Assembly (NCBI RefSeq): GCF_900176605.1
Contig: NZ_FXLP01000004.1
Location: 248,001 to 312,000 of the forward strand
Source of the DNA: Peptoniphilus vaginalis
GTDB taxonomy: Bacteria > Bacillota > Clostridia > Tissierellales > Peptoniphilaceae
Direction: 5' to 3'
Length of the DNA stretch: 64,000 nt
The notes under the pieces were generated by a model, which did no database searches, was not told the DNA's origin, and saw nothing but the letters and a program-made list of their open reading frames with translations. Below are positions 8,395-16,029 of the stretch, one piece after another. Numbering within the stretch: the first letter of the stretch is position 1; every line of letters begins with the position of its first letter. Both the position numbers and the translations under genes were made by a program.

Positions 8395-8868
8395 TTATTT
8401 TTTGCTTTTGTTTACTTGCTCACCCGTAAACGGGTCTACAAATTCTTTAATGCTTATTTGATCTGCCATGTAATCTTCTTTTAATTGATTTTTTATATAT
8501 TATTGTATCTTTTTCGCATTCTTTCCTGCTGTGTCTACATAATATCCTCTACACCAAAAGTGTCTATTCCCATATTTGTATTTTAAATTCGCATGCCTAT
8601 CAAATATTATTAGACTACTTTTACCTTTTAAATATCCCATTGTTTGAGATATGCTGTATTTTGGTGGGATTTCCAACAGCATATGAATGTGGTCTGGACA
8701 ACATTCCGCTTCTATTATATTTATTCCTTTTCTATCACATAAATCCCTTAATATTTTTCCTATATCTTGTTTTAATCTTCCATATATTACTTGCCTTCTG
8801 TATTTTGGAGCAAATACTACATGATACTTACAATTCCAGGATGTATGTGATAAACTATTTTTATCCAT
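8395..8868 (-). pseudogene. tnpA: IS200 TnpA transposase, broken by a nonsense codon just before the catalytic tyrosine
   Basis: A HUH transposase of the IS200 type. The HUH pair is at His60-Ile-His62 (CCPDHIHMLLEIP), and FWCRGYYVDTAGKNAKK follows. Codon 123 (8500-8502) is TAA; the same frame then continues uninterrupted with YIKNQLKEDYMADQ to a stop at 8395-8397, giving the usual ~157 codons. The tyrosine right after the stop aligns with the catalytic Tyr of the family (Tyr127 in IS608), so the truncated 122-residue product should be inactive. ATG 8868 has GGGAGGT upstream, which can be masked by a complementary ACCTCCC in the leader. Confidence 0.85.
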
Positions 8869-8876
8869 TTTAGGAT

Positions 8877-8933
8877 ACCTCCCTTTTCTATTTATGCTAC
8901 TGCCAGTAACATTAATAGTTTATCACGGGAGGT
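8877..8933 (-). promoter_or_regulatory. hairpin masking the tnpA ribosome-binding site
   Basis: In the transcript, ACCTCCC (8927-8933 on the map) is complementary to the tnpA Shine-Dalgarno GGGAGGT (8877-8883). A small inner palindrome, TACTGGCAGTA, lies between them. RBS-occluding leaders are known for IS200 and limit transposase translation. Confidence 0.6.
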
Positions 8934-9004
8934 TTTTTGCTTGAAGCTAAAGCTTATTTTCCTACCACCAGCATAGCTGGTGGTTTATTCATGCTAAAGC
9001 GTAC

Positions 9005-9287
9005 AAAAAAAACCTCGTCTCTAATACAAAGAGACGAGGTTAATAAACTCGCGGTACCACTCTAATTCATCTTAATGATGCACTTATCCAATAATGAATT
9101 TCTCTGTAACGGGAGATCCCGAAAATACTTACTTGTTTCAGCATTTTAGTTCAGTGGGGATTTTTCGGTAAATTCAATTTCTTGCCTCTCAGCTAATGGC
9201 AATTCTCTGTAAAAACATTCTTCACTTACTTTTCCACTTCAAAACTTTTTAAATCACTATGAAAATTTATAGCTTTTTTAAATCGTT
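9005..9287 (-). promoter_or_regulatory. T-box riboswitch 1 (leader of YkvI copy 1 and gldA)
   Basis: The core AGAGTGGTACCGCG lies at 9050-9063 (minus strand), followed by a terminator with an 11-bp GC-rich stem and a U-run at 9005-9041. Upstream are the Stem I landmarks AGTAAG, ACAGAGAATTGCC and GCTGAGAGGC. The lower Stem I helix is AGTGG/CCACT. The specifier-loop strand reads CGAAAAATCC, and the triplet at the position used by T-box 2 is AAT. The UGGU of the T-box would pair with a tRNA whose discriminator base is A. Transcription would start near 9287. An IS200-type element now separates the leader from the gene. Confidence 0.9.
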
Positions 9288-9293
9288 GAACAT

Positions 9294-9322
9294 ATATTAA
9301 TGAAATTTTTTTAATATGTCAA
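9294..9322 (-). promoter_or_regulatory. promoter of T-box 1
   Basis: On the minus strand a consensus -35 TTGACA (9317-9322) and -10 TAATAT (9294-9299) are separated by 17 bp, just upstream of the T-box Stem I. Confidence 0.8.
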
Positions 9323-9442
9323 TAGTTTTTTTTAAATTATTTTTAATAATTTAAAATATTGTTTATTAAAAGCTCAAAACTTTCATATCCAAAAGTGTTT
9401 CTGTCTCTTTATTTTTTTATTTTTTATTTTTTATCTTAATTT

Positions 9443-10606
9443 TTAATTTTTGATCTTAACTAAAAGTAATTTAGGTTGAAAATCTGCTTGTAAATACTTT
9501 TTGTTCTTGTAATAGCCTACTGTAATAAAAGGAAGTACTATGAAACTTATGGCGATATAGCCGCAATAGCCATAGCCGTATTTTATTATATTTGTAAAAC
9601 CTGCCATTGAAATAAACATTGATAGGATGATTACAAAAAGAGCAAGTCCAAATCTCCTAATACCAATGGATTCAATTCTAGAAAGTTTTTTTGAATTTTC
9701 AAATCTTGATACAAATCCAAAAATTATTGAAAGTCCTGTTGATATCAAACAAATTATTAAAGAAGCAACATAAAATTTGCTCATCCATCCAATGCCTATA
9801 GCCCTTGTAGATGTAAGAGTTGGTATGACTGCTCCACCTTCTACTGAATTGTAGTACTTGCTCCAAGATAAAAGCATGACACAGGAAAGTACAAGAGCCA
9901 CTGTGTTAATAATAAATGAAATTTTCATAGACATACTTGCTTCTCTTTCATCCTTTAACACTCCCGAGCAAGATATAACTGATGGGATTTGAACACATTG
10001 GAATCCTGCATAAATAAATCCACTTACAAGAGCCGGTCTTAAATTTTTAAATCCTTCTGTGTAAAAATTTAAGCTAATTTGATGAATAAAATCTCCCTTT
10101 ATACTTCCGACTATAAAAATCAAAATTGAAGTAAAAAGAATAATGATTCCCATAAAGCTTCCCATTCTTCTAACAAGTTTTTCTCCAAAAATACTTATTA
10201 CCAAGATAAAAGAGCTGACAGCTACTACAGATATGCCATAGCTCCATCCAAAAAATTCATACATAGCTGAAGCTGATCCTGAAATTGAAGATGCAATAGC
10301 CATAATAATCATGATGTAGTAGAAAAACTCAAATACAATTTCTAACCTATCAAATGGATGGTAAAGAGTTTCGAATAACTCCTTGTAGGACTTTAGACCT
10401 CTTGAGTTGTACATAACTATAGCTTCCTTAAAGGTCCAATTAAGTAAAATCATGGCAAGGACTGCTCCAATAATTCCTGGCCATCCAAACCTAATAAAGT
10501 AAGTATTAGTTTGATTTCCCGAAGCAAATCCCCCACCTGCATGAGTGGAAAACACTAAAAAAGCAATTGAAAACACGCCCGACATTCTTGCAAATAATTT
10601 TTTCAT
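9443..10606 (-). CDS. YkvI-family membrane transporter, copy 2
   Basis: 387 residues and a close paralogue of the protein at 7096-8247, with the same STHAGGGFASGNQTNTYF start motif and the shared YKELFETLYHPFD stretch. Ten or more membrane segments; the fold is of the amino-acid/sodium symporter type. ATG 10606 is preceded by AAGGAGG only a few bases after the T-box terminator, so expression should depend directly on tRNA charging. Its leader carries an ACT (Thr) triplet at the specifier position, so threonine or a related amino acid is the best guess for the substrate (inference). It stands alone; the duplicate locus is followed by gldA. Confidence 0.83.
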   Translation of the reverse strand: MKKLFARMSGVFSIAFLVFSTHAGGGFASGNQTNTYFIRFGWPGIIGAVLAMILLNWTFKEAIVMYNSRGLKSYKELFETLYHPFDRLEIVFEFFYYIMIIMAIASSISGSASAMYEFFGWSYGISVVAVSSFILVISIFGEKLVRRMGSFMGIIILFTSILIFIVGSIKGDFIHQISLNFYTEGFKNLRPALVSGFIYAGFQCVQIPSVISCSGVLKDEREASMSMKISFIINTVALVLSCVMLLSWSKYYNSVEGGAVIPTLTSTRAIGIGWMSKFYVASLIICLISTGLSIIFGFVSRFENSKKLSRIESIGIRRFGLALFVIILSMFISMAGFTNIIKYGYGYCGYIAISFIVLPFITVGYYKNKKYLQADFQPKLLLVKIKN

Positions 10607-10629
10607 TTTTTTCCTCCTTGGTACCTAAT

Positions 10630-10926
10630 AAAAAAACCCCGTCTCTTTATATACAAAGAGACGAGGTTAATAAACTCGCGGTACCACTCTAATTCATCTT
10701 AATGATGCACTTATCCAATAATGAACTTCTCTGTAACGGGAGATCCCGAAAAAACCTACTTATTCTTGTTCAGCCTTCCTGTTCCGTGGCTAGTGTTCAG
10801 TAAATTCCTTAATTTGCCTCTCAGCTAATGGCAATTCTCTGTAAAAAATTTCTCTACCTACTTTTCCACTTCAAAACATTTGAAATAAAAATTAAATTCT
10901 TCATCCAAAAGAATTTTTTTAATTTA
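10630..10926 (-). promoter_or_regulatory. T-box riboswitch 2 (probable Thr specifier ACT)
   Basis: The core AGAGTGGTACCGCG is at 10677-10690, with a terminator stem and U-run at 10630-10667. Stem I elements match T-box 1 (GAAGTGGAAAAGTA, ACAGAGAATTGCC, GCTGAGAGGC). The specifier strand reads TGAACACTAG between the helices TTTAC and CCAC, so the triplet at the expected place is ACT followed by a purine, which codes for threonine. The UGGU tail pairs with A73. The antiterminator and terminator parts are nearly identical to T-box 1, while the Stem I tops differ. Confidence 0.92.
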
Positions 10927-10932
10927 AGTGGT

Positions 10933-10961
10933 ATTTTAAATAATTTAAATTAAAAAGTCAA
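10933..10961 (-). promoter_or_regulatory. promoter of T-box 2
   Basis: The minus strand has TTGACT (10956-10961) and TAAAAT (10933-10938) with a 17-bp spacer, at the same place relative to the T-box as the promoter of copy 1. Confidence 0.75.
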
Positions 10962-11140
10962 CAGTATTTTCAAAAAAAAATTTTAATATCATAAAAAATT
11001 GTTTAAAATAAATACAAATTTACATCCTAAAAGTTCAAAAAATCAATAAAGTCCTGATTTAAAAAAAAAATAAAAAACGAGATCTACTTTTTAAATAAAT
11101 CTGGCTTATACTTAAATATTAATTTAAAAAAATTACAAAA

Positions 11141-12628
11141 CTATTTTGCCCAATTCATAGAATATTTTACAGCTTCGTGCCATCTTGCCATCTTTTTATT
11201 TCTCTCATACTCATTCATTTCTGGGTCGAAGCACTTATCTATGGCGTTGTTTTCTCTTATTTCGTCAATGTTCTTCCAAAATCCTACAGCAAGTCCTGCC
11301 ATATAACAAGCTCCTAGGGCAGTTAATTCTACAACCTTTGGCCTTTCAATGTGGACATCAACTATGTCAGACAAAAATTTCATCAAGAAGTTGTTCTTGC
11401 TAACTCCACCATCAACTGTTAGGGACCTTATTTTTGTATTTGAGTCCTCCTGCATTGCCTTTATTACATCGCAGGATAAATAGGCTATTGCTTCTAAGGC
11501 TGCTCTTACTATGTGATATTTATTTACAGACCCTGTGAGACCAACTATAGATCCCCTTGCATATTGATCCCAGTAAGGTGCACCTAGACCTGTGAAGGCT
11601 GGTATAAAGTAGCAGTCATTGGTATCCTCCACCTTATTTGCCATGTATTCAGAATCATCTGCTTGATCAATTATCCTCAAGTTGTCACGCATAAAGTCTA
11701 TGCATGAACCTGCTTCAAAGATAGATCCTTCAAGGGCATACTTAATTTGTCCATTCATTGCCCAGGCTACAGTAGTCACAAGACCATTTTGTGACCTAAT
11801 TAGTTCATCTCCTGTATTCATTAGGATGAAGGCACCTGTTCCAAAGGTAGACTTTGCCATTCCCTTTTCAAAGGATGCTGTCCCAAAAAGGGATGATTGT
11901 TGGTCGCCAATTGCACCTGCTATAGGAATTTCACATCCAAGATATTTAGACTTGCACTTGCCATAAACTTCGCTAGAATTTTTTATCTCTGGAAGCATGG
12001 ATTTTGGTATATCAAAAATTTCAAGGAGTTCATCGTCCCACTTCTTCTCTTTTATGTTAAAGAGCATAGTCCTTGAGGCATTAGTGTAGTCAGTTATGTG
12101 GACTTCTCCATCTGTCAATTTATAGATGAGGTAGGTCTCAACTGTACCAAAGAGAAGGTCACCCCTCTCTGCCATCTCTCTTGCTCCCTCAACATTTTCC
12201 AAAATCCACCTGATTTTTGTAGCAGAAAAATAAGGGTCAATAACAAGACCTGTCTTTTCCCTTATAGTTTCTTCCAGGCCTCTTTTCTTTAGTTCTTCAC
12301 AATATTTTGAAGTCCTCTTACACTGCCAGACAATTGCATTGTAAACTGGCTCCATGGTTTTCTTGTTCCAGACAATTGTTGTTTCCCTTTGGTTTGTTAT
12401 GCCAATTGCAGCTATGTCCTTGGGGTCGATTTCCTTCCTAGACATAGCTTCCACCGCTGTACCAATTTGCTTGGACCACAAGTCATCTGGCTCTTCTTCA
12501 ACGTAGCCAGGCTTTGGGAAGTGCTTAATCAAATCCTTTTGAGCAACAGAAACTGGATTTCCCTTTTTATCAAAAATTATAGTTCTAGCAGATGTTGTAC
12601 CTGCATCAAATGCCATTATGTATTTCAT
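11141..12628 (-). CDS. glpK: glycerol kinase
   Basis: About 495 residues, full length for GlpK (FGGY family). N-terminal ATP/phosphate loop DAGTTSARTIIFD, substrate-site ITNQRETTIVWNK and AIVWQCKRT, FGTVETYLIYKLT, the second phosphate motif GTGAFILMNTGDE, and a C-terminal TVDGGVSKNNFLMKFLSD. It phosphorylates glycerol to glycerol-3-phosphate. Two ATGs are in tandem; GGTGAT lies too close to the first (12631), so the second at 12628 is the better start. An extended -10 lies 16 nt upstream. No glpF or glpD is adjacent. An IS30 element has landed about 100 bp upstream of the promoter. No clear terminator follows; 10962-11140 is AT-rich with nothing recognised. Confidence 0.95.
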   Translation of the reverse strand: MKYIMAFDAGTTSARTIIFDKKGNPVSVAQKDLIKHFPKPGYVEEEPDDLWSKQIGTAVEAMSRKEIDPKDIAAIGITNQRETTIVWNKKTMEPVYNAIVWQCKRTSKYCEELKKRGLEETIREKTGLVIDPYFSATKIRWILENVEGAREMAERGDLLFGTVETYLIYKLTDGEVHITDYTNASRTMLFNIKEKKWDDELLEIFDIPKSMLPEIKNSSEVYGKCKSKYLGCEIPIAGAIGDQQSSLFGTASFEKGMAKSTFGTGAFILMNTGDELIRSQNGLVTTVAWAMNGQIKYALEGSIFEAGSCIDFMRDNLRIIDQADDSEYMANKVEDTNDCYFIPAFTGLGAPYWDQYARGSIVGLTGSVNKYHIVRAALEAIAYLSCDVIKAMQEDSNTKIRSLTVDGGVSKNNFLMKFLSDIVDVHIERPKVVELTALGACYMAGLAVGFWKNIDEIRENNAIDKCFDPEMNEYERNKKMARWHEAVKYSMNWAK

Positions 12629-12643
12629 CATATCACCAATTTA

Positions 12644-12652
12644 ATTATAACA
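12644..12652 (-). promoter_or_regulatory. extended -10 promoter of glpK
   Basis: The minus strand reads TGTTATAAT close upstream of the GlpK start. No convincing -35 is seen. Confidence 0.5.
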
Positions 12653-12748
12653 TTTTTAATATTTTTTTCTTTATTTTTACAAATTAAATGAGTCTTATAA
12701 GCTTGCAATTTTTTTATTCTTGCTTACTTGATGAATTGCAAATAATAT

Positions 12749-13788
12749 TGCGACACCTAAATTAAACTAAGTTCATGTAAAAATAATTCAAATGGAGTTT
12801 GATAATTTAGACATTTCCTAGGTCTGCTGTTAAGCTCCATTAAATTTTTAATAAGATCTTCTTCAGATATCTCTGCTAAATCTGTCTTTTTAGGATAATA
12901 TTCTCTCAATAGACCATTTGAATTTTCATTACTTCCTCTTTGCCATGCTGAATATGGGTCAGCAAAGTAAAAGTCTATCCCAAGCTTTTCAACTTCATCA
13001 TAGCAAGCAAATTCTTTTCCTCTATCTGATGTAAAACTTTTTAAGGCTTCTTTTGGAAGTGATTTAACAAGTTTATTGATTGCTTCAAACATTGAATCTT
13101 TGCTTCTATCTTTCATTGGTAATGCTATATAAAACCTTGTTTTTCTTTCAACAAATGTTGCTAAGCACCCTTTGCTTTTTCCTCTAGAAGACACAACTGT
13201 ATCAAGTTCCCAGTCTTGTGCCCCTTGGGTATGTCCGAAGGAAACCCTATACTTTATGTTTTTTGGTCTTTTTCTTATAGATGTACCTATGTTAAATTTT
13301 CCTCTTGTTTCTTTGCTTTTTCTAGACTTACCTTTTCTTCTTAATCTTGAAATATCAAAATCTATTACTCCAGAATAAATCCAGTTATATATTGTTTTAA
13401 AGCTTAATATTCCTTTATAAAGGCAACCTACAATTTGCTCAGGTGACCATTTAGAATTAAGCTTTTCTTTGATATTTTCTAATATTTCATAAGTTACTTT
13501 AGTTTTTCTTCCTTTTAATGATGATTTAGATTCTTTATCTCTTTCTGCTAGGTCAGCAACGTATTCAGTATCACATCTTTTAAGCTCTCTAGCTATTGTG
13601 GAATGATGACATCCTAAAATTTTCGCTATTCTTCTAGAAGAATAGCCCTCTTTGTTTAATACCTCTATCTTATTTCTTTCGTTTAGTGTAAGATGTTTAT
13701 AGCTCATATTAACCTCCGTGTGTGGTTTTGTCGTTATTAACATTTTACACGAAGTTAGTATGAGTTTTTATTTTTTATTTGTGTCGCA
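12749..13788 (-). mobile_element. IS30-family insertion sequence
   Basis: A ~1.04-kb element bounded by TGCGACAC at 12749-12756 and its inverse GTGTCGCA at 13781-13788, with a further related stretch inside each end (ACTAAGTTCATGTAAAA versus ACTAACTTCGTGTAAAA). It contains one intact transposase gene. A target duplication could not be called with confidence. Confidence 0.85.
12757..13707 (-). CDS. IS30-family transposase
   Basis: About 316 residues from ATG 13707, which has GGAGGTTAAT upstream (the frame also opens 36 nt earlier without a ribosome site). An N-terminal HTH of the HTH_38 type (LTLNERNKIEVLNKEGYSSR) is followed by the DDE catalytic core: Asp in WELDTVVSSRG, Asp in FTSDRGKEFA, and Glu in GSNENSNGLLREYYPK. 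The protein is intact and ends inside the left inverted repeat, so the element may be active. It inserts itself by cut-and-paste or circle formation typical of IS30. Confidence 0.93.
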   Translation of the reverse strand: MSYKHLTLNERNKIEVLNKEGYSSRRIAKILGCHHSTIARELKRCDTEYVADLAERDKESKSSLKGRKTKVTYEILENIKEKLNSKWSPEQIVGCLYKGILSFKTIYNWIYSGVIDFDISRLRRKGKSRKSKETRGKFNIGTSIRKRPKNIKYRVSFGHTQGAQDWELDTVVSSRGKSKGCLATFVERKTRFYIALPMKDRSKDSMFEAINKLVKSLPKEALKSFTSDRGKEFACYDEVEKLGIDFYFADPYSAWQRGSNENSNGLLREYYPKKTDLAEISEEDLIKNLMELNSRPRKCLNYQTPFELFLHELSLI

Positions 13789-13880
13789 TTTAATTTTACA
13801 ACTTATTACTTAAAAATCAATAACAAATAAATTATTATTTATTTTTCATTATTAAAATTTTAAAATCTACAATAAAAAAA

Positions 13881-13897
13881 TGTCGGCCTAGCCGACA
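13881..13897 (-). terminator. Rho-independent terminator of the gyrA/sigma operon
   Basis: TGTCGGC, a CTA/TAG loop and GCCGACA form a perfect 7-bp stem, followed on the minus strand by a run of T. It lies right after the stop of the PsiE/CorC-like gene. Confidence 0.85.
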
Positions 13898-13900
13898 CCT

Positions 13901-14563
13901 TTAATCTTTATTTTCTTCTTTTTTAATTTTCTCGTCGATTCTTTCTACAGAAACTGTTTCTATAACGCCACCACTTGCCATCTTGACAATTTGGAAGATG
14001 TATTCGCCATCGTCGACAATAACTCCAACTTCTGCTTCTTCTGCATTCTTAATAAGAAGACCAGCTACGTAACCACCAATTGTCGTAGTCTCTCCTGCCT
14101 CAATATCAAATCCATACCTCTTGTTTAGGACCTTCATAGGGATTGATGCAGAGTATTCGTTGCCTTCGCCATCTGTAACCATATTTACTCCTGTTAATAA
14201 GAATTTTCTAACAGCAAAGAGGACTGCTATGGCTATAGTTGCTACAAGTAAGTCAAGCATATTATCAGAGTAAACTAGCATCTTTCTAGAAATTACAAGT
14301 AAAATCAAGTGAATGATGTTAGTATCTGTATGTGCAATCATAAGTACCACAAACTCTATAGCTATTACTAGCAAGAGGACGTGGGATAGAAAATTTTGGA
14401 ATATTTCATAGGATGACCCAGCATCACTTGTAATTATCTTAAAATAATACTTCATAATATCTGGCACTGAAACTATTACTCCAGCTATTAGCAGAACTGA
14501 GACAACTATTTCAAAAATATTCACTAATTTTAAAAGTGTAACCAGGTATCTATTTCTATTCAT
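13901..14563 (-). CDS. PsiE-like membrane protein with C-terminal CorC/HlyC-type domain
   Basis: 220 residues. Four hydrophobic segments (about residues 12-35, 55-80, 84-98 and 103-122) resemble the PsiE-like transmembrane family. The C-terminal ~80 residues (GFDIEAGETTTIGGYVAGLL...GEYIFQIVKMASGGVIETVSVERI) look like the transporter-associated CorC_HlyC domain, thought to bind small ligands. The gene shares its first base with the sigma-factor stop, so it is translated with it. A role as a stress-regulated membrane protein is plausible but inferred from the neighbouring sigma factor. It is the last gene before a strong terminator. Confidence 0.68.
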   Translation of the reverse strand: MNRNRYLVTLLKLVNIFEIVVSVLLIAGVIVSVPDIMKYYFKIITSDAGSSYEIFQNFLSHVLLLVIAIEFVVLMIAHTDTNIIHLILLVISRKMLVYSDNMLDLLVATIAIAVLFAVRKFLLTGVNMVTDGEGNEYSASIPMKVLNKRYGFDIEAGETTTIGGYVAGLLIKNAEEAEVGVIVDDGEYIFQIVKMASGGVIETVSVERIDEKIKKEENKD

Positions 14564-15348
14564 TATACCTCCATGGTCTTAGCGACTTCTTTTCTCATCT
14601 TTTCCAAGACCTTCTTCTCGATTCTTGACACTGTCATTTGAGAAATGTTTAATTTCTTTGCAATTACAACTTGGGTCTTCTTGTTAAAGTATCTGTCAAT
14701 TAGAATTGTCCTCTCAACTTCGTCTAAGTTCTCCATAGCCTTCTTAAAGAAGTCGTTAGACTCTATCTTGTCAAAGTATTCTTCTTCGACTCCAATTAAG
14801 TCAGATAGATTGACTTCACTTTCATCTCCTGATTCATAAGTGACATCAAGAGATTGTGGTGTATAAACCTTAGATGCCTCCATGGCCTCCATGACTTCTT
14901 CTGGAGTTGAGTCCAAATATTCTGCAATTTCGTCTATAGTTGGAGTCTTTTGATACTTTTGTGAAAGGCTCACAGTTGCATTGGAGATTTTCTTTGAAAG
15001 TTCTTGGATTCTCCTTGGGACCCTAATAGTCCAACCATTATCCCTAAAATATTTTTTTATTTCTCCAATTATTGTTGGAGTGGCAAAGGAAGAAAATTCA
15101 AATCCCTTTTCAGGGTCATATCTCTCAATGGCATAGATTAGACCAATTGATGCCACCTGATAGATGTCGTCATAATCTATTCCCCTGCCTGTGTATTTTT
15201 TAGATAGGATTTCTGCAATGTAAAGATGTTCTTCTATAAGGATATCCCTTATTTCCTGATCTTTTGTCTCATGATATTCCTTAAATAGGTCCTTTCTCTC
15301 TTCCTTTGTTAGCCTTCTATCTAAATTGTTGTATTCTTTTAAATTCAT
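14563..15348 (-). CDS. sigma-70 family factor of the SigB/SigF group
   Basis: 261 residues with region 2 (YDDIYQVASIGLIYAIERYDPEKGFEFSS and ATPTIIGEIKKYFRDN), region 3 (VPRRIQELSKKIS) and region 4 (LDEVERTILIDRYFNKKTQ and the HTH VIAKKLNISQMTVSRIEKKVL). This is the SigB/SigF/SigG subgroup. Upstream lie an antagonist and an atypical anti-sigma factor, the usual partner-switch order. The locus follows gyrA directly, so basal transcription may come from the gyrase operon. No spore genes are seen here, so general stress control is more likely than sporulation, though this cannot be settled from sequence. Confidence 0.9.
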   Translation of the reverse strand: MNLKEYNNLDRRLTKEERKDLFKEYHETKDQEIRDILIEEHLYIAEILSKKYTGRGIDYDDIYQVASIGLIYAIERYDPEKGFEFSSFATPTIIGEIKKYFRDNGWTIRVPRRIQELSKKISNATVSLSQKYQKTPTIDEIAEYLDSTPEEVMEAMEASKVYTPQSLDVTYESGDESEVNLSDLIGVEEEYFDKIESNDFFKKAMENLDEVERTILIDRYFNKKTQVVIAKKLNISQMTVSRIEKKVLEKMRKEVAKTMEV

Positions 15349-15357
15349 AGCAGACCC

Positions 15358-15708
15358 TTATAATTTTTTAGATAAAATAAATTTACTTCCATCAAAATGA
15401 GATTCATCTACAAGACAATCTATAATAGTCTTTGCAAGAGATAGGTCATCAGATGCTTCTAATTTTTCCTCGCTAATTTCACTTACACAAATTTTTATAT
15501 TTTTATCTTCTTCTATTTCAAAGACCAAGTCTATGTGGTCATCTTCAGTTAACTCGTGACAAATATTTAAACTTTCTGTCACAGCCATTTTTATATCTTC
15601 TATTTCTTCAATATCTCTATTTAGGATGTTTAAGATACCTGAAAGCATAAGTCTAACTGTAGAAAAATATTTGGCATCATTGGGTATTTGATATTTTAAA
15701 GTATCCAT
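15358..15708 (-). CDS. RsbW/SpoIIAB-like anti-sigma factor with degenerate ATP site
   Basis: About 116 residues from ATG 15708 (GGGGG upstream); the frame also opens at 15738 within the upstream gene. The N-terminal half follows the GHKL anti-sigma fold (DIKMAVTESLNICHELTE, an N-box-like helix), but Glu and Asn are one residue closer than in the usual ExxxN. The DxGxG and GxGL boxes are not recognisable: the segment where they should be reads ISEEKLEASDDLSLAKTIID. It may bind the sigma factor without kinase activity. It starts 1 nt after the antagonist stop and ends 10 nt before the sigma gene, so assignment rests partly on context. Confidence 0.72.
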   Translation of the reverse strand: MDTLKYQIPNDAKYFSTVRLMLSGILNILNRDIEEIEDIKMAVTESLNICHELTEDDHIDLVFEIEEDKNIKICVSEISEEKLEASDDLSLAKTIIDCLVDESHFDGSKFILSKKL

Positions 15709-15709
15709 A

Positions 15710-16021
15710 CTACCCCCTGATTTCAAACATATCTTCAAGTTTTGTTATCTTAAAGAGTTTCATTATTGAAGGATTTAGGTTTTCAATTACAATTTTATGG
15801 CCTTCCTTTTCCACTTCCTTTAAGATGTAGATAAGAGAGCCAAGACCTGTAGAGTCTAGGTATTCTAGCTCTTTACAGTCAAACAAAATGTCCTTTTTAT
15901 CCTTTTCATAAAACTTCATAGATTTTTCCTTGAAATTTTTTGTATTATAAACGTCAAGTTCTCCCTTTGGATACATTATCAAAAATTCGTCAGTATTTTT
16001 TGCCTCTAATTTAAATTCCAT
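15710..16021 (-). CDS. STAS-domain anti-sigma factor antagonist (RsbV/SpoIIAA type)
   Basis: 103 residues, a single STAS domain. The phosphorylation motif is YLDSTGLGSLI with Ser57 at the position phosphorylated by the cognate anti-sigma kinase. In the partner switch the unphosphorylated antagonist frees the sigma factor. The gene lies 8 nt after gyrA and is followed at once by the anti-sigma factor and the sigma gene. Because the partner here seems to lack an ATP site, the phosphorylation step could be missing or use another kinase (inference). Confidence 0.88.
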   Translation of the reverse strand: MEFKLEAKNTDEFLIMYPKGELDVYNTKNFKEKSMKFYEKDKKDILFDCKELEYLDSTGLGSLIYILKEVEKEGHKIVIENLNPSIMKLFKITKLEDMFEIRG

Positions 16022-16029
16022 AAGGCCTC

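Larger units (their letters stand above)
8274..9004 (-). mobile_element. IS200/IS605-type element (non-autonomous, decayed)
   Basis: A roughly 730-bp insertion between a T-box terminator and the transporter start. Comparing the two T-box/transporter loci defines its limits: the intact locus reads T-run then TATTAGG, and here about 730 bp intervene. Each end has a strong subterminal palindrome typical of IS200/IS605: 8278-8300 (AACCACCGGC, loop TAA, GCCGGTGGTT) and 8964-8984 (CCACCAGC / GCTGGTGG). No target duplication is expected for this family. It carries only a tnpA pseudogene, with no tnpB. The exact cleavage sites are uncertain by several bases. Confidence 0.8.

Noticed and set aside
13741-13880. 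Additional gene between IS30 and the PsiE-like gene
   Set aside because: Only AT-rich sequence and the IS30 right end; no ORF of note.
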